A DNA stretch of 64,000 bases from NCBI GenBank assembly GCA_963682175.1, contig OY821791.1:32114326-32178325 (forward strand), written 5' to 3'. The notes beneath the pieces are model-generated. The model ran no database searches. It was not told the DNA's origin and saw nothing but the letters and a program-made list of their open reading frames with translations. The position numbers were made by a program, and so were the translations under genes. Positions 10,811-20,902 of the stretch are shown in pieces. Origin of the DNA: Triglochin maritima. Its lineage: Eukaryota > Streptophyta > Magnoliopsida > Alismatales > Juncaginaceae. Numbering within the stretch: position 1 is the first letter of the stretch; every line of letters starts with the position of its first letter.

Positions 10811-13237
10811 ATGGCTGAGGTGATGATTGTGTCAAGTGAAAGCATGAGAGAAGAGTGTGAAGAGAACACAAAGAACCAACAACAGGTTTCAATGGTGGAA
10901 GCTCTGGTTGCTGCCCTAAGAAAATCAATGGTGGCTTGCAATGTTGATGAGAAGAAGAAGGATGAGATGTCGATGGACATCGGTTGGCCCACCGATGTTC
11001 GGCATGTTACCCACGTCACTTTCGACCGGTTTAATGGGTTTTTAGGCCTACCGGACGAGTTAGAAGTTGACATACCTAAGCCCGTCCCAAGCGCAAGGTT
11101 GGATTTTGATGGTTACCCAAATCTCACTTTGAGATTTCAGGTTTTGGGTTCTCTTTTTTTTGGGTTTTGGCTATAATTTTGTGTTTTCAGTCTCTCTCTT
11201 TTGTTGGTTTTTGGCTATAATTTTGTGTTTCCAGACTCCATTGAGATTTCAGTCTTTATTATAAATTGAGATTTCAAGCAGTTAGAAGTTATATTTCAAT
11301 TTTAGATTGGATTTTGTATTTGCACGTGCTAGAATTTTTTTAATTGGGATTTAAAGTAAACCAAAAGATGTTCTCCTTAGAATTTGATGTTTCTAGACTG
11401 GCATAAAGTTATTCGAATTATTGATGTTTTGAACTACTACTTGAAAGATCAGGATTTGGAACTATATTCGAATTTTAGGTCATTTTTTTCCAGAATTTTG
11501 TATCATTTCAGGGATAAATTCTTTTGAATTTTGAATGAGACTCTAATCAGGACTCTGAATTTTTCTAAAATTTGACGATCTGTTGGAGTATTGTGGGGTT
11601 TTAATGCCCGATACGAGGTTTTGGGGTCTAGATTTGAATTTGAGATTTTTGGGTTTTTAATTTGAACAACCTAACGAATTCAATTTTTTTGTTTCTTTTG
11701 ACATATTAAGTTTTAAATTTGATCTTCCTTATGTTGAAATACGTATTGTTGCAGTGCTAAAGTTTTCGGCGTCTCGCCGGAGTCAATGCAATGCAGTTAT
11801 GATGACAAAGGCAACAGTGTGCCGACGATTCTGTTACTAATGCAGGAAAAACTGTACTCACAAGATGGCCTCAAGGTATTAGCCAAATCACTTAACTCAA
11901 TTATCACCATATCATGATATTTCACTTAGACTAGCGTTTCATTCGTCGACTAACGGATTTTTTTTTTAAACCAGGCGGAAGGTGTATTTCGAATAAATCC
12001 CGAGAACGAGCAAGAGGAGTACGTGAGAGATCAGCTGAACAACGGTGTCGTTCCAAACGATATTGAGGTCCATTGCTTGGCCGCTCTTATAAAGGCATGA
12101 CAATGTCTTCTCGTGTTGTTTTCATGTCAAATAGTAATGCATTGGTTAACTGGAAAAACATTAAGTTAGCATTCTGAATTTTAATTGTGCAGGCGTGGTT
12201 CAGAGAGCTTCCAGAGGGTGTTTTAGACGATCTTTCGCCCGGCCAGGTTTTGCAATGCACCACAGAGGAGGAATGTGTGGCGCTCGTAGGGCAGCTTAAG
12301 CCAACACAAGCAGCCCTTCTCAATTGGGCTGTCGAGCTTATGGCAGATGTCGTCGAAAAAGAGGATTTCAACAAGATGAACGCAAGGAATATCGCTATGG
12401 TTTTCGCCCCCAACATGACTCAGGTACTCTTTAACCCCTGGTTATGAAGATAAATTATTGTCTTGTTGTAAAGATGGTGATAAGTAATTGATGTTTGCGA
12501 AATTTGTACTTCAGATGTTGGATCCCTTGACAGCATTGATGCATGCTGTACAAGTTATGAACTTGCTCATGACCCTCATACTGAAAACACTGACGGAACG
12601 CGAGGAAGTGTGTGAGGAGTCGATCGATAACTTTGACTCGGGTTATGATGAAGGAGAAGATTTCATTAGTGGAGAAAGTTCACCCGCAAACAACAATTCA
12701 GAAAAGAATGATTTCATCAAAAATCATAATCCAGAAGATGAGGATGGTGAAAGATTATGGGAAAATGATTTGAGGGATTATTGCGGAGACAAAATGGTCA
12801 CTGATTTCAGTAAACATGATAATTCAGATGACGAGTCGAGCGAAGAATTCAGTACCGAAGAGAATTCGAGCGGCGAACTCTCCCGAGATAGTAATTCATT
12901 GGTTGAAACTCATAACTCGGACAGAGAACACGATAATTCAGAAGACATATCGAGGAGTGATTTGAGTGAAGACTCAACTTCGAGTTACGAACCTACAGAA
13001 GATCGTAATTCAGAAGGCGAATTCGCATTCGAATGCTTTGATTTCAGCAGTGGAGATGACAGTGGATTAGTCATGGAGATGATGGAGAAATGTTTTCTGA
13101 TAGAATGGGAGAAAATTGTCAACAAATCACAAGAAATTAGAGAAAGTAGTTTGAGTGCAAGTGATGCGGAAAGTACAGACAGAGGTGATGTTGGTTTTGA
13201 AGTTTCATTTAGAAATTTATTTGAAGAAGGGAGTTGA
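10811..13237 (+). CDS. CRIB-motif Rho-of-plants GTPase-activating protein (RopGAP)
   Basis: Coding exons are 10811-11097, 11755-11875, 11975-12094, 12193-12423 and 12515-13237 (1482 nt, 493 aa). The product speeds GTP hydrolysis by ROP/RAC small GTPases at the plasma membrane and so limits polar growth and stress signalling. Residues 56-84 form the CRIB motif (IGWPTDVRHVTHVTF), which binds the ROP. Residues about 97-270 form the RhoGAP domain; the arginine finger is R142 in EGVFRINP, and MNARNIAMVFAPNM is the conserved asparagine-containing helix. After the GAP domain comes a long tail rich in Asp, Glu and Ser with repeated D/HNSE/D-type words (about residues 285-430), probably disordered and longer than in the Arabidopsis proteins I recall. 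Intron 3 starts with GC, not GT; read-through would stop at GCA TGA. Exon borders also match known RopGAP proteins. Confidence 0.95.
12095..12192 (+). other. GC-AG intron in the RopGAP gene
   Basis: Exon 3 ends CTT ATA AAG and the intron begins GCATGA and ends GTGCAG. Family alignment demands LIK joined to AWFRELP, which is what this splice gives. The exon match AAAG before GCATG fits the strong 5' consensus usual for GC donors. Confidence 0.85.
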
Positions 13238-13591
13238 GTTTTTCTCTTCTTTTTTATTTTTGTTTTTTTTGAGGGTTGTGTTCTGTTGTAGTTATTTGAA
13301 TAATTGATGTGTTGTTTTTTGTTGAAGACGAGAGTTGAGGTTTTTTTCTTCTTTTTTGAGTATTTGTGTTTTCGTTTTCTGGGGTTTTTGATTGTATCAA
13401 AACATTGTTGATGTTTGTTTTTAAAGTCAAAATGATTCTGGATTCCAAATTCCAATGTCAAAACATTTAAAGAAAAGTTCAAAACCATCTACATCTATTG
13501 ACCATCTCCAATAAGTCAAAAAATCAAATTATTTCATGCATTTTAAATTAAAATGGCTAATTCAAAATGATTCTCCACACCATATGTGTTT

Positions 13592-15489
13592 CCGTAATTT
13601 TTTAATATAATAAAAAAAAATTTAAAAATTCGAAATTTAGGAAAAAAAAAAACAAATTCCAAAACTAGATGGATCGCGGGTGTGACCCGCGATCCGTGGG
13701 GCACACCCGCGATCCGTGTTCCCGCCAAAAAAAAATTTTTTTTTTGATTTTTTGATTTTGTTTTTTCTTTTCTGTTTTTATTTTTTATTGTAATTATTTG
13801 TAATCTTTTTTTAAATCTTTTTTTTTCAAAATAAGTTTTCTAATTTATATTATTTTTCTAAATTTTTTAAAATTATTTTTAATTTTTCCAATAATCGACC
13901 TCTAAATCACGTCGATAACCCGACGTATTGAAATGTTAGGGTATTTTATACAATAAAAAAACAAATTTTTTTAGCCAGATTAATAAATTATTTACAACTG
14001 AATATTAAACAAACACTAAAACTAATTAAAACAAAAAATTCGAAACGTTATCAAAAATTAGTAGGGTGTACACACATTGTAAATATTTTTGGAGGTCGAT
14101 ACAGCAAAAAATTAAAAACACAATTAAAATTTTTTAAAAAATAATAACAATTACAAAACATATTTTGAAAATAAATATAATAAAAAACATAGTTAAAACG
14201 ATTTTAAAAAAATCAAAATCCGTGACTTTTTTATTTTCTTTTATTGTTTTTGATTTTATGTTTTGTTTTTTTACAAATCATTTTAACTATGTTTTATATA
14301 TATATATATATTTCAAAATATGTTTTGTAATTGTTATTAATTTTTAAAAATTTTGAATTTTGTTTTTAATTTTTTGCTGTATCGACCTCCAAAATGTTTG
14401 TAATGTGTGTACACGTTACGAATTTTTGACAACGTTACCAATTTTTTGTTTTAATTAGTTTTATGGTTTGTTTAATATTCAGTTGTAAATAATTTATTAT
14501 TCTAACTAAGAAATTTTGTTTTTATATTGTATAAAATACCCTAACAATTCAATACACGCCGAGTTATCGACGTGATTTGGAGGTCGTTTCTTGAAAAAAT
14601 TAAAAACAAAATTAAATTTTTTTAATAAATAATATCAATTAGAAAACATATTTTGAAAAAAAAAGATTTTAAAAAAGATTATAAATAATTAAAATAAAAA
14701 AGAAAAACAGAAGAAAAAAAAACTAAAACAGAAAACCGAAAAAATCAAAAACAATAAAAGAAAATAAATAAAATCACGGATTTTAGTCGTAGTGTTTTAT
14801 GTTTTGAATTTTTTAAAATCATTTTAACTAAGTTTTTTTTATTATATTTCTTTCAAAATATGTTTTGTAATTGTTATTATTTTAAAAAAAAATTAATTGT
14901 GTTTTTAATTTTTTGCTGTATCGACCTCCAAAACTGTTTGTAATGTGTGTACACCCTACGAATTTTCGACAACGTTACCAATTTTTTGTTTTAATTAGTT
15001 TTAGTGTTTGTTTAATTTTTAGTTGCAAATAATTTATTATTCTGACAAATAAATTTTGTTTTTTTATTGTATAAAATACCCTAACAATTCAATACGTCGG
15101 GTTATCGACGTGATTTGGAGTTCGATTTTTGAAAAAATTAAAAACAAATTTTTAAATTTTTAAAAAATAATATAAATTAGAAAACATATTTTGAAAAAAA
15201 AAAGATTTTAAAAAAGATTAAAAATAATTATAATAAAAAAGAAAAACAGAAATAAAAAAATTAAAAAAAAATTCACGGATCGCGGTTCAGAACCGCGATC
15301 CGTGAAATTTTCAAAAAAAAAAAAAAAAAAAAATTTTGGCGGGAGGGACGGAGCGCGGGTGGGAACCGCGATCCGTGCCCCCACGGATCGCGGGTCACAC
15401 CCGCGATCTACCTAGTTTTGGAAAAAAAAAAAAAAATTTCCTAAATTTTGAATTTTTAATTTTTTTTTTATTATATTAAAAAATTACGG
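13592..15489. mobile_element. Non-autonomous Mutator-like element with GC-rich hairpin ends (1.9 kb)
   Basis: The terminal inverted repeats begin CCGTAATTTTTTAATATAAT on both ends and extend about 150-200 bp. The flanks carry a perfect 9-bp duplication, TATGTGTTT, at 13583-13591 and 15490-15498. Each end contains GC-rich hairpins in AT-rich DNA. On the left, GGATCGCGGGT and ACCCGCGATCC are separated by 3 bp. On the right, a 16-bp arm (TTCACGGATCGCGGTT) is followed by its complement after a 3-bp loop. There is no coding capacity. The interior resembles the non-coding tail next to the MuDR pseudogene at 18.5-20.2 kb. Confidence 0.85.
13870..15190. repeat. Three copies of a ~280-bp unit inside the 13.6 kb MULE
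   Basis: One inverted copy (about 13885-14150) and two direct copies (about 14350-14640 and 14890-15190) share TTTTTGCTGTATCGACCTCC, TGTAATGTGTGTACAC, TTTTGTTTTAATTAGTTTTA and TATCGACGTGATTTGGAG. A diverged fourth copy lies outside the element at about 19960-20200. Confidence 0.75.
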
Positions 15490-15982
15490 TATGTGTTTCC
15501 CATTTATTGTAAAAAAAAGAGAGACGATTATACACTGAATCAACGAGTTAAATGGAAACAACTGCTCCAACTAGATTTGTGCCCACTTGATAAGATGTGT
15601 ATGATTAATCCCATTAGACATTTACATTGATTACGCATAAACAAATACCAAGATAACTACACTAGAAAAATGATTTCACTTGAACCAACCCAACTGATGA
15701 TTTATCAAAAGATAGCCTACAAGAAATGAATATGGTTCTTCCCAGTAACCAAAGCTACATAATATACCAAAAAATATTTTTTCTTCAATGAACAAGCTAT
15801 TATTTAAAATTTGAGTGAGTGCTTTCGAAAGGCTTATGCTCTTCAGTTAAGAATAATAATTGGAATCTTGGTCTGACTTCCACTCTTGTTTGTAATTAGA
15901 TGATGTTGTCAATACCTACATGAACCAAGAAAAAGTGAAATCCTGAGGCCAGGAAAAAAATATATACTTGTATGATTGTATC

Positions 15983-17689
15983 TGTAACAGCGGAAATTTA
16001 AAATTTATAATCAAGACACAGGAACTCAATAATCAAAGACGGGACTGTTACTTCTCATAAAACAAATAGCGGTGCACCAAAATTACATCAGAGTTTGTCA
16101 AAATGATACATGATTACAAACAAAACGACAAAAGAAGATAAAACGTAATCATGCCGACCTCAGCGGTCCGAGAAGATGATCCAACTCCAAAATGCGTGTG
16201 CCCGTCGATCACCACCCAACTGGACCTACTGCGGTCCTGAAAATATATAACAACGATGCCTGAGTTTCCAGAAGGAAACCCCGTATGCCAACTCACCTAT
16301 ATGCATGCATTACACAAGTGAACCTATCATACTAGTAGCATGTCATGGCATCGACAGAATGGAAAACAGTTCCCCCGAAGGGTAAAACAGGACATCAGTC
16401 CGACAGTCAACATCGAGTCTCCCGAGGAGACCTACTGCAGGCACATGCAGCCTTACAGCACGCGACATCGCATCCCCCACACGTAGCTACACTACTCAAG
16501 GGTTTGGCAGGGAGCCTCTGTCACGCCTGCGCGTCGATAGAATACAGATCTGCAAATCTCAGTGATCGGAGCCACAGGGACCAACGGGGCCGTCGCCCGG
16601 AAGGTATAACAACATCATCTCGATAGGTGCCCAGTCGAGGAATCAACATAGCCGGAACAGCCTCGGCCCAACAATCATCATCGCCGGCACAACCTCGGCG
16701 GCATCACCGGCACAACATCGGTGGTCCATCACAACGTCCGGCACATCATCAGACGGGTCCAGACCGAAGTCTGTCAGGTCATCAGGCTCCACAAGCCGCA
16801 AACACCAACTGCGCCGCTATAAAAGCAGGGCAGCGACCTCCGTAGCCCGTAGGCCGGTAGTCACCTCACCCAACGCCAGTTGCGTGCCCGCACAACATCA
16901 ACAATGGGATCCGCGATCCCTCAGGCCTGCTATACTACAATGAGTCCAAACAATCCATCACATTAGTCACGCTCCACACATGGAGGCGACGCGTCCCGAA
17001 CACCCACACTCTTCCCACTCGCATCCCCCACACGTAGCTACACTACTCAAGGGTTTGGCAGGGAGCCTCTGTCACGCCTGCGCGTCGATAGAATACAGAT
17101 CTGCAAATCTCAGTGATCGGAGCCACAGGGACCAACGGGGCCGTCGCCCGGAAGGTATAACAACATCATCTCGATAGGTGCCCAGTCGAGGAATCAACAT
17201 AGCCGGAACAGCCTCGGCCCAACAATCATCATCGCCGGCACAACCTCGGCGGCATCACCGGCACAGCATCGGTGGTCCATCACAACGTCCGGCACATCAT
17301 CAGACGGGTCCAGACCGAAGTCTGCCAGGTCATCAGGCTCCACAAGCCGCAAACACGCACGTCGCCTCCGGTAGACCTCGAGCACGCGCCGCGCCTCCTG
17401 TGGACGTCCGACCTCTGCCTGTGCGTCGTCCTCGTCTCCTCCGATCGTCGCCTCAGCTGGAAGAAGGAGAAGAAGAAGGAAATGGAGAGAATGAGAGAGA
17501 GAGAGAGAAGGAAATCACGTTTATAAACCCTAACCCACTCCTCTCCACAGTGCCCTACGCACCAGCAACACTCCCCCCTCACGTCCACAGTGCACGCCAC
17601 CTCCCCTTCCCCATGCACAACACACTTCCCCATGCAAAGCCAACTCTAATCCTCCATTAACCTCTCTAACCTAGGTTTGGGTTCTAACA
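15983..17689 (-). mobile_element. Solo LTR of a Ty3/gypsy Tekay-like family (1707 bp)
   Basis: It begins TGTAACAGCGGAAATTT and ends GGGTTCTAACA, with a perfect 5-bp duplication, GTATC, at 15978-15982 and 17690-17694. The block CTGAGTTTCCAGAAGGAAAC with CCCGTATGCCAA, and AGCGG and GGTGCACCA near the start, also occur at the same relative places in the LTR at 60087-63361. The family and minus orientation follow from that. It is much richer in GC than its surroundings. The open frames within it (for example 17178-17660) are not genes. Confidence 0.88.
16471..17358. repeat. Direct duplication of 337 bp within the solo LTR
   Basis: 16471-16807 and 17022-17358 are almost identical (two substitutions seen by eye: AACATCGG/AGCATCGG and GTCTGTCAGG/GTCTGCCAGG). 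The period is 551 bp. The few differences point to a recent duplication, or to an LTR sub-family with a doubled enhancer-like segment. Confidence 0.85.
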
Positions 17690-18079
17690 GTATCATTCTG
17701 GCTTGCATCTTGCATTCACCTGTTTTAGCATTATATTTAGTTATATCTAGTATAATAATCATCATTTCACAGAATATGTAATCTGTTTCGTATAAACAAG
17801 TTTACATAGAGCACAACATGAGGATTTTGTGGATAGTTGTAAGATCTTGGATTTGGTCATGTTGTACTTATTTTATTAGACAACCAGGCCTGATATCATG
17901 TATTAGTACTCATGTTGGATTTAAACCCCTCCAAATTATTTTAGTCGTATCTTTTACCACCATTGTTAGTTCATTCAGAAACTCTGGAACACATGAGTTG
18001 ATTTTATGTTTTTTGTTTTTTTAAAGGATTTTTTTTCAAAATAAAATAAAAATTTTGAAAAATATGTACCGCAAAAACT

Positions 18080-18260
18080 TATTTGGTAAAATATGCACAT
18101 TGAAAACGGCACCTCCAGTACCGTTTTCATTAAGTGAAAACGATACCTGAGGTGCATTTTTTACCTCCAGTATGGTTTTCATTAAGTGAAAACGACACTT
18201 GAGGTGCTGGTTTTACCTCAATTGAAAACGGCCCTACTGGTGTCATTTTTACCTAGGGTT
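18080..18260. repeat. Inverted-repeat cluster upstream of the MuDR relic
   Basis: GAAAACGGCACCTCCAGTAC and TGAAAACGATACCTGAGGTGC alternate in both orientations around ATTAAG spacers and form several short hairpins. The position just upstream of the transposase relic suggests remains of a MULE terminal region. No partner end was identified downstream. Confidence 0.45.
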
Positions 18261-18477
18261 TAAATGAGGTTGTCAGACAACATCTTCCTTCTGCTACACC
18301 CAAAATTTTCCCCACTCCCCGTTACTCTCTCTCTCCGGCAACCAACATTGTTGAGGTTTGGTTTTTATTTTGTTTTTTTGGTTTTTTTTATTTTTACATG
18401 AAATACAACGCATGTATAGTTAATGTATTGTTGTTATGTTACTGTATGAAATGTAGATTTTCTACACTCGAAGTAAT

Positions 18478-19975
18478 GAGCTCCGATACAGAATTGGTTA
18501 TGGGTTTTTTGGATGGAATTGTTACATTCGTAGTTGGGGGTACCAGAATATGAAGGTAGTTACATACGGATGCTTAATGTTAATACTGAAATGCGATATG
18601 ATAATCTCTGTGAAACAGTTTGTGGAGTTTGTGGTTTCCGAGAAGGAGAGTTTGATCTGAAGTTAACCTGCAAATGGGCAACATATGAAAAGTATACATA
18701 AGCTGAAGTTTTTGATGATTAGAGCACGACTACGATGCTATATCTATTTAACTTCATTAATACGGTTGTATTGTTTGTTCAGAAAATAACCCAAACACTA
18801 TACTATTGTCCACCAAAGTCAATTGAATGATGATTATCAACAAATGACACAAACATATAGCTAATATAAAGCATGTCCATCGTTGGCATTTCCTCGGTCG
18901 TATTTTGAACCGTATGAGCACACACCAATGTAGTTCAATCACATTCTCAAGGAAGACAGGTTGAAGATGCAGAGAGTGATGAGACATATGATGATGATGA
19001 GGCAGATGGTCAGATGGATGGTGATGAGATAGACATTGTTGATCTAGATTCAACCCCATTTCCGAAACTACAGAACATGTTTCTTCATATGGCAGACGCA
19101 GTGAATCGAGATCCTAATAGCAACGTACATGAACTCATCGTTAGTAATGAATTCCATCATTGCCAGTACTATCAGATTTGAGGCACTTACCAGACATAGA
19201 GTCTAACGAGAAGTAGATTGAAGATTCAGTCATTGGAAATGTCGATGAGCGTATTGCTGCATACACTGAATACGATAACTTAGAAGATGGACGAAGTTAT
19301 TAGTTGCATAGAATTTTCTCAACAAAAAAAGATTTGTTGCATGAGTTGAAGGAATGACATTTGCGAAAAAGTGTACAATTCAAAGTGTTATCGTCTGAGC
19401 AAAAAAGATTTACAGCTGGTTGTTTGAAAAATGAGTGTGAATGGAGGATACATGCATCTTCTAGTCAGAGAAAATAATATTTTCAAGTTAAGAAGTACAA
19501 GTTTGAACACACTTGTAGTAACGAGGGATTTTTGCATGACCACATGTAATGTAATGTCGGTTTAATTTTTAACATGATTCTTGCCACAATTGGAACAAAC
19601 ATAACCATTACTCCTGCAGAAATTCAAGCGTTAGTGAAGACTCATTACTTCATAGATATCAAGTATGACAAAGTTTGGTACGCCCACAAGAAAGTATTGG
19701 AACAAATACACAAAGTTGATGAGGCATATTATCGTAATTTAAGATGTTTTTATGTCTAATATTTGCACCACCAATCATGGCACCGTGGTTGAGATTCAGA
19801 GACAGAAGATAAATCACAACGTTGAGCATTTTCAAAGAATTTTCTGGTCATTTACGACCTCAATTGAAAGTTTTCAATACTGTAGACATGTGTTGAGTAT
19901 TGACGAGACTCATTTGTTTGACAAGTTTGAGGGGACTCTAAAAATGAGTGTGACCCTACTCATTGTTTTGTTTTA
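18478..19975 (+). pseudogene. Decayed MuDR-type (MULE) transposase, 5' part
   Basis: No intact frame exists, but pieces in order match a plant MuDR transposase. An N-terminal PB1-like region (about 18480-18720) contains VCGFREGEFDLKLTCKW. A linker rich in Asp and Glu follows at about 18960-19060. A MuDR DNA-binding region (about 19370-19545) contains FTAGCLKNECEWRIHAS and, after a stop, KKYKFEHTC. The region before the catalytic core has KVWYAHKKVLEQIHKVDEAY (19574-19756), and the first catalytic Asp block reads SIDETHLFDKFEGTL (about 19890-19940). The frame then ends and the rest of the catalytic domain is missing. Several stops and frame changes occur, so no protein can be made. The sequence after 19960 is related to the non-autonomous MULE at 13592-15489. 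Confidence 0.8.
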
Positions 19976-20235
19976 ATTAGTTTTAGTTTTTTTAATATTT
20001 AGTTGTAAGTAATTCATTAAGTTGGATAAAAGAAATTTTTTTATTGAATAAACTAACCCCACTTTTCAACACAAGCTCACTTATCATCTTTGGCGGTCGA
20101 TTTTGGAAAAATATTTAAAAAATTATAAAAATAAAAATAATTATAAAATATATTTTGAAAAAAAATTAAAACTAATTTTAAAATAATCAAAACAGAATTA
20201 AAAAAAATAAAGTCACGGACTTGCCTGGAAATAAA
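19960..20235 (+). repeat. Non-coding tail shared with the MULE at 13.6-15.5 kb
   Basis: TTGTTTTGTTTTAATTAGTT, TTTAATATTTAGTTGTAAGT, a GGCGGTCGATTTTGGAAAAA block and a TATTTTGAAAAAAAATTAAA block follow the same order as in the internal units at 14350-15190. Confidence 0.6.
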
Positions 20236-20902
20236 ATAGTCCGAGCGGATTAGATTTCAAAAAAAAATCGTAAATTTGTTACTTCGTAATGTTTTTTATT
20301 TAAAAAAAATCGGCATAGAAGCTTCAATAGTAACAATGGACATACGTGGAAGCCTTTAAGAGAGTGATGCCACAAAATAAGAAATTTTGGTTGAATTTTA
20401 ACCTGCAAAAGTAAGCCCCATATATTTACGTATGTAACTAGAAAAATGAGTATTCGACGACATTACAATCAATACCTGATGCTTCTGAAGGCAAAACTTC
20501 TTCTTTAGAATTACACTTGAAACTTCAAACTTTAGAATACCACTCGATTAAGTTAACAGAAGCTCAACCGATATATGATGGAAATGAAGTGACAAAGGAT
20601 TTGCAAAACATATAATCACATCAAGCAACCCAAGAATACAAAACTTGCAAAAGAAATAAAAAATGGACTACAGATGCTTTAGCCTTTAGAAACAATCAAT
20701 GAACTTAAATTTTGTTGTCTAAAAATGTTCGAGGTACATTGATTACAAATATACTTGTCTCCAAGATTCCCACCCTGGATTAGTCTGCCCACCCTTCACT
20801 GCTTTTCCGATACGATGTGTAGCATCTGATCAAATCGTAACTTTGATGCTGAAATCATGATGTCTCATATCGGTAGCAAACGTTCTTGCCCGCCTTTCCA
20901 TT
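20236..20902. other. Intergenic and 3' UTR of the BRN-like gene
   Basis: No gene was seen. The part nearest 20903 should be the 3' UTR of the minus-strand RNA-binding protein gene. Confidence 0.45.

Noticed and set aside
12985..13488. 167-aa minus-strand frame
   Set aside because: It is antisense to the last RopGAP exon and its low-complexity 3' UTR; composition is Lys/Ser-rich and without family features.
16345..17660. Several His/Arg/Pro-rich frames up to 160 aa
   Set aside because: They lie within a solo LTR with an exact target duplication, and the frames repeat because of the internal duplication.
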